Assembly (NCBI GenBank): GCA_937952455.1
Contig: CALFYU010000577.1
Location: forward strand, 1-9,028
From: an uncultured Planctomycetaceae bacterium
GTDB taxonomy: Bacteria > Planctomycetota > Planctomycetia > Planctomycetales > Planctomycetaceae
Direction of reading: 5' to 3'
Length of the DNA stretch: 9,028 nt
Shown: in pieces, positions 1 to 6,357 of the stretch
How positions within the stretch are numbered: position 1 is the first letter of the stretch
Layout of the letters: each line of letters opens with the position of its first letter
Notes under the pieces: generated by a model
Databases searched by the model: none
Told to the model about the DNA's origin: nothing
Seen by the model: the letters and a program-made list of their open reading frames with translations, nothing else
Made by a program: the position numbers and the translations under genes

Positions 1-1656
1 AAAAAATTGCTCCGGCAGTGTTCGCGCTTGAATGAACCCCGCAATCGGCAGGATCAATCCCAGGACGATGCCCAGCAACGGATGGGCCAAAAGCAAGTCC
101 AACGAACGACGGTAAAGACCGGCCATGCCGGCATGCGAAATTCCATCCTGCCACCACCGCCAGCGGCGACGAACGCGCTGCACCCCTTGTCCAATGACCG
201 TCAGTGCGGGGATCACTGTCATTGCCAATCCGAATGAACTGAAGATCGCCAAGATCACGCTCACGGCGATCGATCCGACGAATTCACCGGCCGGACCCGG
301 CATGAGCGCGATCGGCGCGAACGCGAACGCCGTTGTCAGCGTCGAGCCCAAAAGCGGTACCGCCAAATGCCGGACGCTGGCGGAAACGGCGTTCGCCGGC
401 GGCATCCTTTCTCGCAGTTTCGACGTGACGTCGTCCACGATCACAATCGCGTTATCAATCAAAAGCCCCAGCGCAATGATCAACCCCGTCACCGACATCT
501 GATGAACGGGGATGCCCAGCATACGCATGCCAGTCAGCACAATCAGCGACGACAGCGGCAATGAGATGCCCACAATCAACGCGTTTCGCCACCCCATCAT
601 CACGAAGACGACCAACACGACCGCCGCTCCGCCCAACAGCAGGTTGTTCAGGAGTGAATTCAGCCGATCTTCCACGTATTGGCTTTGTTCAAAGACCGTC
701 CTGAGCCCCGCACCGCGCGGCAACTGGGCAGCGAACTCGTCGAGGAGCGTACGCGCCCGATGCGACCAATGATCGATTCGCTGCGAATCGCGCACAAGCA
801 CGCTGAGGGCAATCGCCGGGTATCCGTCGATGAGGGCCAGGCGGTCGGTCGGCTCCGCGATGCCCTTGTCGACGTCGGCGATATCGCCCAATTGCACAAA
901 CCGGCCGTCGGCGCCGTAGTGGATGGGCATCTGTGCAATACGTGACAACGAGTCCAATTCGCTATCAACTTCCAATAGTAGATCCGAGCCATGTCCGCGT
1001 AACTGGCCGGAAGCAACCTTTGCGTCGCTCGCTTCAATCTGTCGAGCGACATCCGCCGTCGTCAGTCCCAACGTCGACAATTCCTGTTGCCGAATCGTGA
1101 CGGTGATTTCCTCGGTCGGGTCGCCGAACGTCTCGACGTCTTCCGTACCCGGAATTGCGCGGAGTGCATCTTCCAAGTCCTCCGTCAGCCGCCGCAGGAT
1201 TGCGTAATTCGGTTGCGTGTCCTGCTGCCAGGTCAGCGCGACGATTTGTGCGTAGGCCTTCATCGGCACGTCGTCAAATTCCGGCTCGCTCGCGCCCGGC
1301 GGCAATAACGGGGCTGCGTCATCCAGCTTGTCGCGGACGCGGGACCAGATCGCGTCCGCTTCATACACGTCGTCACGCAGTTCCACCGTCAATACGGAAA
1401 TCCCGGTTCGGGAGATCGAACGCAGTTCCTTGATTTCGTCGATCTCTTGTAGTTCTTCTTCCAGCTTTTCGGTGACGAGTGCCTCGACGCGCTGCGGGTC
1501 GGCACCGGGGAAAAACGTATTTACCTTCGCGACCCGCTCGACCAGAATCGGGTCTTCCATGCGGGGCAGCACCGCATAGGACGAAGCCCCGGAGACCACG
1601 ATCAAGATGATCGTCAGGACCAGCAGTCGACGATTGCGGTGAAACAGATTCGACAT
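1..1656 (-). CDS. RND-family efflux permease (AcrB-like), 3' end beyond window
   Basis: This is the inner-membrane proton-driven pump subunit of a tripartite efflux system. An uninterrupted minus-strand frame gives 552 residues, about half of the usual 1000-1050, and leaves the window at the left edge. It starts MSNLFHRNRRLL, then TM1 (about 11-30) and a porter-domain segment beginning PGADPQRVEALV. TM2, TM3 and TM4 lie near 339-355, 359-378 and 389-408. TM4 carries GLLIDNAIVIVDDV (397-410), matching the AcrB proton-relay segment, with Asp401-Asn402 where AcrB has two aspartates. GSTLTTAFAFAPIAL (437-451) and the closing LPEQFF are also typical of the family. The ATG at 1656 was chosen because GGA lies 8 bases upstream; an in-frame ATG at 1665 is possible. 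The adaptor gene ends 42 bases upstream in the same frame, so the two are co-transcribed. The substrate cannot be told from sequence. Confidence 0.93.
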   Translation of the reverse strand, partial: MSNLFHRNRRLLVLTIILIVVSGASSYAVLPRMEDPILVERVAKVNTFFPGADPQRVEALVTEKLEEELQEIDEIKELRSISRTGISVLTVELRDDVYEADAIWSRVRDKLDDAAPLLPPGASEPEFDDVPMKAYAQIVALTWQQDTQPNYAILRRLTEDLEDALRAIPGTEDVETFGDPTEEITVTIRQQELSTLGLTTADVARQIEASDAKVASGQLRGHGSDLLLEVDSELDSLSRIAQMPIHYGADGRFVQLGDIADVDKGIAEPTDRLALIDGYPAIALSVLVRDSQRIDHWSHRARTLLDEFAAQLPRGAGLRTVFEQSQYVEDRLNSLLNNLLLGGAAVVLVVFVMMGWRNALIVGISLPLSSLIVLTGMRMLGIPVHQMSVTGLIIALGLLIDNAIVIVDDVTSKLRERMPPANAVSASVRHLAVPLLGSTLTTAFAFAPIALMPGPAGEFVGSIAVSVILAIFSSFGLAMTVIPALTVIGQGVQRVRRRWRWWQDGISHAGMAGLYRRSLDLLLAHPLLGIVLGLILPIAGFIQARTLPEQFF

Positions 1657-1698
1657 GGTGAACATCCGCTGGTGCAAAAACAGCTGACCGACTTCAAA

Positions 1699-2988
1699 TT
1701 ACAAAGGACGCCCGCGGACCGCTTGGCCCTCGACGACGCGATGCGTCCCGCCGGCGATCACTCGGTCGCCCGGCTGCAGCGTTCCGCGAACTAACACACG
1801 TTCTTCCTGCGTGTGCAAAACCTCAACGTCGCGGCGCTTCGCCACTTCGGTCGGCGTGCCGGCATCGTTGGCGACGACCAACACCGACCAAAGTCCGCGG
1901 CTACCGCGGCTGAGCGCCGCAGTCGGCAACCAATACCCTGAGGCGTTGACGGTCTCGGCAATTTCTACTCGAACGACCTCACCCGGCACGACCGATTGGG
2001 CCGCTTGGCTCTCCAGAGCAAACACCACCGTCCGCGTGCGCGTCGTCATATTTAATTCTGGCAAGACAAGTTTGACGGTGGCCGGATATCTCCTCTCGCC
2101 AATCGAAAGCTCATGCCGGCTGCCGACGCTGAGAGTTCGTGCGATATCGACAGGAAGGCCGATGCGGGCCTCCAAATTGCCGTGCTCAACGTATCGAATC
2201 GTCGGCGAACTGGGGGAGACATACGTCCCCTCATCGACATACCGCCGAGCAATGCGGCCGTCATAAGGTGCCGTCAAATGGGCATCGTCAATGTCAACTT
2301 CCAAATCCTTCAATGCTGCGTCTAATTGTGAAACGGCCGCCCGTTGAGCGGCGATCTGTTCTTTGCGTGTTCCCGCCAGCAATTCATCAAGCTTTCGCTG
2401 CGCGGAATCGAGACGGGCTTGGGCCGCACGCACGCCGTAATCGGATTGGTCATAATCGTCCTTGGAGATCACCTTGCGGGCAAACAGATCTTCGCTCCGT
2501 CGGTGGCCGGCAGACGCCAAGTCGTATTGCGATTGCACTTCCGCCACGTCGGCGCGGGCGGCGGCAATCGTTTCCTTGCGGGGGCCGGCGAGAAATTCGT
2601 CCAACTGCGCAACCGCCTGGGCGCGCTGTGCCTGAAGTTCTTCCCGCCTGGCTTCCAGATGACTGACGTCCAGTTGTGCCAGCAGCTTACCCTGATAGAC
2701 GTCGTCCCCCTCTTCCACGAAAATCTTGACCAAACGGCCGGCCCGCGCGAAACCGAGCTCGCTGACCCGCGCCGCTTCGATCGTCCCGGCATAGCTGCGA
2801 ATGTCGTCATACTGCGAGACCGGATCCGCCGTGACAAAATCGACCGGCACGACCGGCATTTGCTGAATTTCGCGGGGGGATTTTGCACTATTGGCGGCGG
2901 CGGCGATGCCCGCAACGACGACAGCAGTGACGATAACGGCTGCCGACCAGGCGAACGCACGCTTGGTTGGGATTTGACGGCTCGTCAT
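1699..2988 (-). CDS. HlyD/AcrA-type periplasmic adaptor subunit of RND efflux system
   Basis: This membrane-fusion protein would link the RND permease to an outer-membrane channel. It has 429 residues. An N-terminal hydrophobic segment (about 11-32) acts as signal anchor; no cysteine follows it, so it is not an AcrA-style lipoprotein. Next come the first half of the lipoyl/barrel-sandwich domain (about 65-110, with GRLVKIFVEEGDDVYQGK), a coiled-coil hairpin (about 111-235), the second lipoyl half (DAHLTAPYDGRIARRYVDEG, 235-254), then beta-barrel and membrane-proximal domains to the C-terminus. The two helices carry near-identical motifs, LDEFLAGPRKETIAA (129-143) and LDELLAGTRKEQIAA (200-214). 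The ATG at 2988 is preferred because an AGAGGA Shine-Dalgarno lies 6 bases upstream; an earlier in-frame ATG at 3135 would overlap the regulator gene and add a non-signal-like N-terminus. It follows the regulator by 22 bases. Confidence 0.93.
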   Translation of the reverse strand: MTSRQIPTKRAFAWSAAVIVTAVVVAGIAAAANSAKSPREIQQMPVVPVDFVTADPVSQYDDIRSYAGTIEAARVSELGFARAGRLVKIFVEEGDDVYQGKLLAQLDVSHLEARREELQAQRAQAVAQLDEFLAGPRKETIAAARADVAEVQSQYDLASAGHRRSEDLFARKVISKDDYDQSDYGVRAAQARLDSAQRKLDELLAGTRKEQIAAQRAAVSQLDAALKDLEVDIDDAHLTAPYDGRIARRYVDEGTYVSPSSPTIRYVEHGNLEARIGLPVDIARTLSVGSRHELSIGERRYPATVKLVLPELNMTTRTRTVVFALESQAAQSVVPGEVVRVEIAETVNASGYWLPTAALSRGSRGLWSVLVVANDAGTPTEVAKRRDVEVLHTQEERVLVRGTLQPGDRVIAGGTHRVVEGQAVRGRPL

Positions 2989-2994
2989 TTCTCG

Positions 2995-3000
2995 TCCTCT
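2995..3000 (-). promoter_or_regulatory. Shine-Dalgarno site deciding the adaptor start
   Basis: AGAGGA on the minus strand ends 6 bases before the ATG at 2988. It is the clearest ribosome-binding site of the efflux operon and decides between the 2988 start and a longer reading from 3135. Confidence 0.75.
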
Positions 3001-3010
3001 CGGCTGCGGG

Positions 3011-3739
3011 TTAACCAAACACAAGCTGGAATTCTGCCGCAAAAATCTCCTCGGAGATTCGCTGTGCGACGGCGTTATAGTCATGCTCAGTCGATAACGG
3101 CCGCCATCCGATTCCATTGAGCATGTGGTGCACATTCGTGCGTATGGATGCGAATGGGTCTTTCACTCCCAAATTGGCCAACGATTCCCCCGTGCTCAGA
3201 ATCGAATAGGCGCCAAACGTCAACGACCACAGGCCGAACACCAATTCCTCCGGCGTCGTCCCGTCAGGAAGCGCGACGTCGCCGTGGGCGATGCCGTCGC
3301 GGACGATTCCCGAGACCATGTGCATGCACTTTCCCTCGGCGACCTGCATCAACTTTCGCCGATCCAGCGAGGTTTTTTCCCATATCGAGCGGGAATTGAT
3401 GATTTGCTCGACCGCAAAGTGATCGGGAAAGAGCCGGACGAACAATTCGCAGGCGACGCCGATGGCGGTCAGCCGTTCCCGTGAACTTCCCTGAAATGCA
3501 GCTGCCCGCGAAAAGAACTCGGAGCGCTTCTCTTGGGTCTCAATCGCCAGGGCAATGATGATTTCCTCTTTGCAGGAAAAATGCTTGTAGATCGTCCCTT
3601 TGGAATACTCAAGCTCCGCCGCGATGCGGTCCATGTTCAGCCCGTGGTAGCCGCCTTCAATGAGCATCGGCCGCGAGAGCGCCAGAATATCCGCTTCGCG
3701 CTGCTTGAGTTCCCGTTGTTTCCGTGTGAGCGTTTCCAT
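3011..3739 (-). CDS. TetR/AcrR-family transcriptional regulator
   Basis: This is a predicted ligand-responsive repressor, 242 residues, slightly longer than the common 190-220. The N-terminal DNA-binding domain spans about 13-60: a first helix after QREADILALSRPMLIEGGYH, then helix-turn-helix residues NMDRIAAELEYSKGTIYKHF (35-54), with the family hallmark GTIYKHF followed by CKEEI. The C-terminal two thirds are helical ligand-binding/dimerisation sequence without a recognisable specificity. The gene is first in an operon with the adaptor and permease on the same strand, which suggests it senses a pump substrate and controls both the pump and itself. No Shine-Dalgarno precedes the ATG at 3739, and a promoter-like sequence ends 6 bases before it, so translation may be leaderless. 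The C-terminus (EEIFAAEFQLVFG) ends 22 bases before the adaptor start. Confidence 0.94.
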   Translation of the reverse strand: METLTRKQRELKQREADILALSRPMLIEGGYHGLNMDRIAAELEYSKGTIYKHFSCKEEIIIALAIETQEKRSEFFSRAAAFQGSSRERLTAIGVACELFVRLFPDHFAVEQIINSRSIWEKTSLDRRKLMQVAEGKCMHMVSGIVRDGIAHGDVALPDGTTPEELVFGLWSLTFGAYSILSTGESLANLGVKDPFASIRTNVHHMLNGIGWRPLSTEHDYNAVAQRISEEIFAAEFQLVFG

Positions 3740-3745
3740 GTCCGC

Positions 3746-3774
3746 ATTATTGACCTTGCGCCATGTTTTGACAA
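3746..3774 (-). promoter_or_regulatory. sigma70-like promoter of the efflux operon, abutting the regulator ATG
   Basis: On the minus strand TTGTCA (3774-3769) and AATAAT (3751-3746) are separated by exactly 17 bases. Each box differs from the E. coli consensus at one position. Only six bases separate the -10 box from the ATG at 3739, so the expected start site falls at or next to the start codon, giving a leaderless mRNA. This agrees with the lack of a Shine-Dalgarno. Planctomycete promoters are less well defined than those of E. coli, so this is a prediction. Confidence 0.5.
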
Positions 3775-3791
3775 GTCGTCATTTTTCGGGC

Positions 3792-3809
3792 CAACAGACC
3801 CGCCTGTTG
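3792..3809. promoter_or_regulatory. candidate TetR-family operator (inverted repeat)
   Basis: CAACAG (3792-3797) and CTGTTG (3804-3809) form a perfect 6-6-6 inverted repeat, 17 bases upstream of the -35 box of the efflux-operon promoter. TetR-family proteins bind as dimers to inverted repeats of about this size, often overlapping their own promoter. The position upstream of the -35 and the short arms keep confidence low. Confidence 0.35.
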
Positions 3810-3910
3810 ACTTTACTTAATTACCTTGGCTCCGTTGATCAGCCGATCAGAAAGCCAGCGGTCTCAAAGCGACGCCCCAAGTTAGGGAAAACCCCTGGAC
3901 ATACTATGGT

Positions 3911-3940
3911 TTGTCTTGATTTTTCAAAAGGCGATATGCT
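3911..3940 (+). promoter_or_regulatory. weak promoter-like sequence ahead of the UUCG hairpin
   Basis: On the plus strand TTGTCT (3911-3916) and TATGCT (3935-3940) are 18 bases apart, matching 4 of 6 bases each. The predicted start site near 3947 falls just before the hairpin at 3952. The same TATGCT hexamer occurs in the candidate promoter of the propeller gene (7681-7686). This is suggestive only. Confidence 0.3.
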
Positions 3941-3946
3941 ACCGTA

Positions 3947-4019
3947 CGTTCGGTCCGGCTCGAGCGAATAGCCCTGCTTCGGCAGGGGCGAGCGCCTATT
4001 CGTTCGCCGGGCCATTTTT
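3947..4019 (+). ncRNA. candidate small structured RNA (UUCG-capped long hairpin)
   Basis: If the promoter-like sequence at 3911-3940 is used, transcription would give an RNA of about 73 bases made almost wholly of one long hairpin and ending in a T run. It matches no RNA family I recognise: there is no tRNA cloverleaf or SRP-type GGAA apical loop. The alternative is a transcription terminator with no separate RNA product. The plus strand is favoured because it carries both the cUUCGg loop and the terminal T run. Confidence 0.3.
3952..4019 (+). terminator. long hairpin with cUUCGg loop and T run
   Basis: GGTCCGGC (3952-3959) pairs with GCCGGGCC (4006-4013), with one G-T pair. After a two-base bulge, GAGCGAATAG (3962-3971) pairs with CTATTCGTTC (3996-4005). 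Inside, CCCTGC (3972-3977) pairs with GCAGGG (3982-3987) around a TTCG loop, leaving 8 unpaired bases (3988-3995). ATTTTT (4014-4019) follows on the plus strand, as in an intrinsic terminator. It also begins 33 bases past the YbaK-like stop codon on the minus strand, where no good T run follows, so it could act weakly in that direction too. Confidence 0.55.
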
Positions 4020-4046
4020 ATGCGCGGTGACCTGCTTGGCGGTGGG

Positions 4047-4526
4047 TCACTCGGCGGCAAAGGCAAAGATCTCAGCCGGCCGGGCGATGCGCAGATAGTC
4101 TCCGACCTCAAGAATCACCGAGTCGGTGAGCGAACCGGCGTTGAAGGCGATCCTGTCATTTTCCGCGATTCCCGCATCGACGTAGAGATCGAAGGGGAGA
4201 ATCGGATGCCCGAAGGGTGGCACGCTGCCGGGAACCAATCCGGTCAATTCCTGCAATTCCTCGCGCGTGGCGAATCGCGTTTTTCGCACACCGAGCGTAC
4301 TGCGGATCGCCGCGGAATCAGCTTTGCAATTTGCCGGCAGGACGAATAAGCGGAAGTCATCCCCCGCTTTTAACAATAGCGCCTTGCCGCCAATGCGGAT
4401 GTCTTCGCCCCGCGCGTGGGCCGATTCCTCGGACGTGTACGTCGGCTCGTGGTGCACTTCGCGAAAAGCGATATGCTGCGACGTGAGGAAGTCGCGAATT
4501 CTATCGAGCACAGGCAAGTCGGGCAT
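4047..4526 (-). CDS. YbaK/ProX-type aminoacyl-tRNA deacylase
   Basis: The family hydrolyses mischarged tRNAs (for example Cys- or Ala-tRNAPro) in the cytoplasm, as stand-alone editing factors. The protein has 159 residues, the normal length for a free-standing YbaK/EbsC-like domain, and no signal peptide. Family features seen: the N-terminal helix LPVLDRIRDFLTSQHIAF, the core GGKALLLK with Lys48 at the position of the invariant lysine, VLPANCKADSAAIRSTLG (62-79), and GSVPPFGHP (100-108), the VPPFG loop typical of this group. The ATG at 4526 was chosen because GGA lies 6 bases upstream and the protein then starts at the domain; an in-frame ATG at 4598 would overlap the upstream gene and add 24 residues unlike the family. 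It follows the epimerase-hydrolase gene by 29 bases, probably in one transcript, though the functions look unrelated. Which tRNA it edits cannot be decided here. Confidence 0.88.
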   Translation of the reverse strand: MPDLPVLDRIRDFLTSQHIAFREVHHEPTYTSEESAHARGEDIRIGGKALLLKAGDDFRLFVLPANCKADSAAIRSTLGVRKTRFATREELQELTGLVPGSVPPFGHPILPFDLYVDAGIAENDRIAFNAGSLTDSVILEVGDYLRIARPAEIFAFAAE

Positions 4527-4555
4527 AAATTGTCCGGAGGTATGCGTCGCAAGGA

Positions 4556-6172
4556 TTATTTTGTCGACGGCAACAGCGGTTCGATCACCGACGTCCACAC
4601 GTCGTAGCCCGCCGGGCTGAGATGCAAGCCATCCTCAATAAACAGTTCTGGTTTGGGTGTGCCTTGCTCGTTCAGCATCGGCGTGGCGATGTCCGCGAAG
4701 GTAATCCGCGGGTCGGACTCAGCAAATTCGGCGATCATCTCGTTCGCCTTGGCCATCTGATCATACAAATTCCAGCGCCGCAAACTTGGTTTGATGGCGA
4801 TGTAAATGATCTTTGTTTCGGGCAATGCTGCATGGACCTTGGCGGCAAATCGCTTGAAGTCGTCAGCGACGGTTTCCGGCGCGGTTCCACGATCCACGTC
4901 GTTATCGCCGGCATACACAACGATGGTTTCCGGCCGATAGGGAAGCACGATCCGGTCAGCGAAATACAGGCTATCGACCATTTGCGATCCGCCAAACCCA
5001 CGGTTAATGACCCGGCGGTCCGGGAAATACTTCGACAGATCCCAAAAGCGAATGCTCGAACTGCCGACGAACAGGATTCCGTTCTCGGCAGGGGGATTTA
5101 GCCGATCGTGCGCCTCAAATTTCTGAATAGCCGGCTCCCAAATGCTGAGTTTGTATTGGCGGGGGTCCTCAATGGAATACTTGACCGTCCCGCCCAGTAT
5201 TTCCCCCGGCTCGGCAACCAGCAGATGGGACTCCCGCTTCAGTCCTTTTTGGTAGAGATTGTGGGCGTCGGTGGAACAGGTCTGGTTCTCGACGCAGAAC
5301 CAATCTTCGTTTTCCGGAGTATAGACGACCAGGTGCGTGAAGTCCGCGCTGGCATCGAGGGAGAGTTTCGGCCCCACGTCGCGAAAATCGACCAGCGTGG
5401 GATGGTCGGCCCGCATGCCGAAATAGACGTCGTCGATGACAAAATCGTCGAGCGACTTGGGCGACCGGGCGTCAAAAGAGGAACCTGCTAAATCGACCAG
5501 TTTTCCGGTCGGCAGCAGATCGACCGCCTCCATCCAATGCGTGGCGGGGATCGTGAGATACGTTTCCGCACGATTTCCCTGGTATAGAATCCACGGGTGT
5601 AGCGCAAATCCGAAGGGAATCTGAGATTTTCCCTTAGTATTGTCGACCTCGTACTTCCAAGTGACGCTGCCCGGACCGACCGTGACGGCTACGCGCAGCG
5701 TATGTGCCAGCGGAAACTTCTCGAATTGTTTGGTCCCAGGGGTGAACGCCAATTCCGCTTCGATTATGGCTCGCTTGGCGTCGACCTCCATGCGGCGGAC
5801 TGTCCAAGGGACATCGTGCACGAGACCGTGTAAAAAGTTCGTGCCGTCATTCGCTTCGAACGAATAGGTTCGGCCGTCGAACGTAAATTTCGCGTTGCGA
5901 ACGCGATTGGGTGACGGATACAGCAGCGGCGTCCCGTAGTGGAAACCCGGCAGCTCGGCGAGCGACTTGGGCGTTTTCAGCAATTCCCGGCCGGCGTGCT
6001 GGATGGAAAAAACGTTAAATCCCGCGGCAGGGACCACGCGAATCTTCGTCAACCCAGCCTGTGCTGTAATCACCTGCCACCCGGTGGTCGGATCGACGTC
6101 GTCCTGAATGTTCGCTGCGGAGACCGGCGCGGCGGCAGAGAGGAAAAACAGCAGGCTAATGAATGTTCGCAT
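4556..6172 (-). CDS. exported fusion: aldose-1-epimerase-like domain plus SGNH/GDSL hydrolase domain
   Basis: The 538-residue protein starts with a signal peptide (MRTFISLLFF, cleavage near Ser-Ala-Ala, residues 18-20), so it should act outside the cytoplasmic membrane. Residues about 30-335 resemble galactose mutarotase/aldose-1-epimerase: TPLLYPSPNRV (81-91), NFLHGLVHD with His115, GFALHPW with His192, and WFCVENQT with Glu295, matching the family's two histidines and catalytic glutamate in order. Residues about 364-538 are an SGNH hydrolase: ILFVGSSSIRFWD (366-378, likely nucleophile Ser372), NRGFGGS (390-396), YAGDNDV with Asn424, and DGLHLSP with Asp514 and His517. All catalytic residues of both parts are present. 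The ATG at 6172 has AAGG 7 bases upstream; an in-frame start at 6211 would put 13 polar residues before the signal. The likely role is modifying or deacylating an extracytoplasmic carbohydrate; the substrate is unknown. Confidence 0.9.
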   Translation of the reverse strand: MRTFISLLFFLSAAAPVSAANIQDDVDPTTGWQVITAQAGLTKIRVVPAAGFNVFSIQHAGRELLKTPKSLAELPGFHYGTPLLYPSPNRVRNAKFTFDGRTYSFEANDGTNFLHGLVHDVPWTVRRMEVDAKRAIIEAELAFTPGTKQFEKFPLAHTLRVAVTVGPGSVTWKYEVDNTKGKSQIPFGFALHPWILYQGNRAETYLTIPATHWMEAVDLLPTGKLVDLAGSSFDARSPKSLDDFVIDDVYFGMRADHPTLVDFRDVGPKLSLDASADFTHLVVYTPENEDWFCVENQTCSTDAHNLYQKGLKRESHLLVAEPGEILGGTVKYSIEDPRQYKLSIWEPAIQKFEAHDRLNPPAENGILFVGSSSIRFWDLSKYFPDRRVINRGFGGSQMVDSLYFADRIVLPYRPETIVVYAGDNDVDRGTAPETVADDFKRFAAKVHAALPETKIIYIAIKPSLRRWNLYDQMAKANEMIAEFAESDPRITFADIATPMLNEQGTPKPELFIEDGLHLSPAGYDVWTSVIEPLLPSTK

Positions 6173-6281
6173 GGGATCGCCTTGCACCTGGCGAAATCGG
6201 CAAGACGTCACTTCGCCGACATGAAGTACGTCAATGCGATCCGCTGAACCAACTCACGGTGTGGTTTATCGAAGAGAATTA

Positions 6282-6357
6282 GTTTCAAAACCCGGTTGCG
6301 CCTGTGCGTGCATCTGTCATTCAAGTGTGCGGGCGACGCGTCCGAGGGTTTTGAAAC
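6282..6357. repeat. 76-bp segment bounded by 12-bp perfect inverted repeats
   Basis: GTTTCAAAACCC (6282-6293) and its exact reverse complement GGGTTTTGAAAC (6346-6357) bound 52 bases. The right arm lies within the 3' end of the zinc-ribbon gene, where it encodes the residues WFQNP, and the gene's stop codon (6321-6323) falls inside the segment. It may be a small inverted-repeat element (MITE- or REP-like) or a large transcription-terminating hairpin. I see no obvious target-site duplication at its edges and no long T run on either side. Confidence 0.55.

Larger units (their letters stand above)
3740..4046. other. intergenic region between the efflux operon and the YbaK-like gene
   Basis: This 307-base non-coding stretch lies between the start of the regulator gene (minus) and the end of the YbaK-like gene (minus). 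From low to high coordinates it holds the operon promoter, the CAACAG-N6-CTGTTG repeat, a short direct repeat of GATCAG (3837-3842 and 3845-3850), a plus-strand promoter-like sequence (3911-3940) and a long UUCG-capped hairpin with a T run (3952-4019). No reading frame in it resembles a protein family. Confidence 0.7.

Noticed and set aside
124..135. CATGCCGGCATG palindrome
   Set aside because: It lies inside the permease coding sequence, and a short GC-rich palindrome of this size is expected by chance.
2344..3120. 258-codon plus-strand open frame opposite the adaptor gene
   Set aside because: It is antisense to a well-supported HlyD-type gene, has no family-like motifs, and reflects the codon bias of the opposite strand.
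3952..4014. Possible tRNA or tRNA-like gene ending in GGGCCA
   Set aside because: The sequence folds as one long hairpin; there are no D, anticodon and T arms and no GTTCRA-type T loop.
6282..6357. CRISPR-like repeat (GTTTCAAAACCC)
   Set aside because: There are only two copies, in inverted orientation and with no regular spacers; this is an inverted repeat and not an array.
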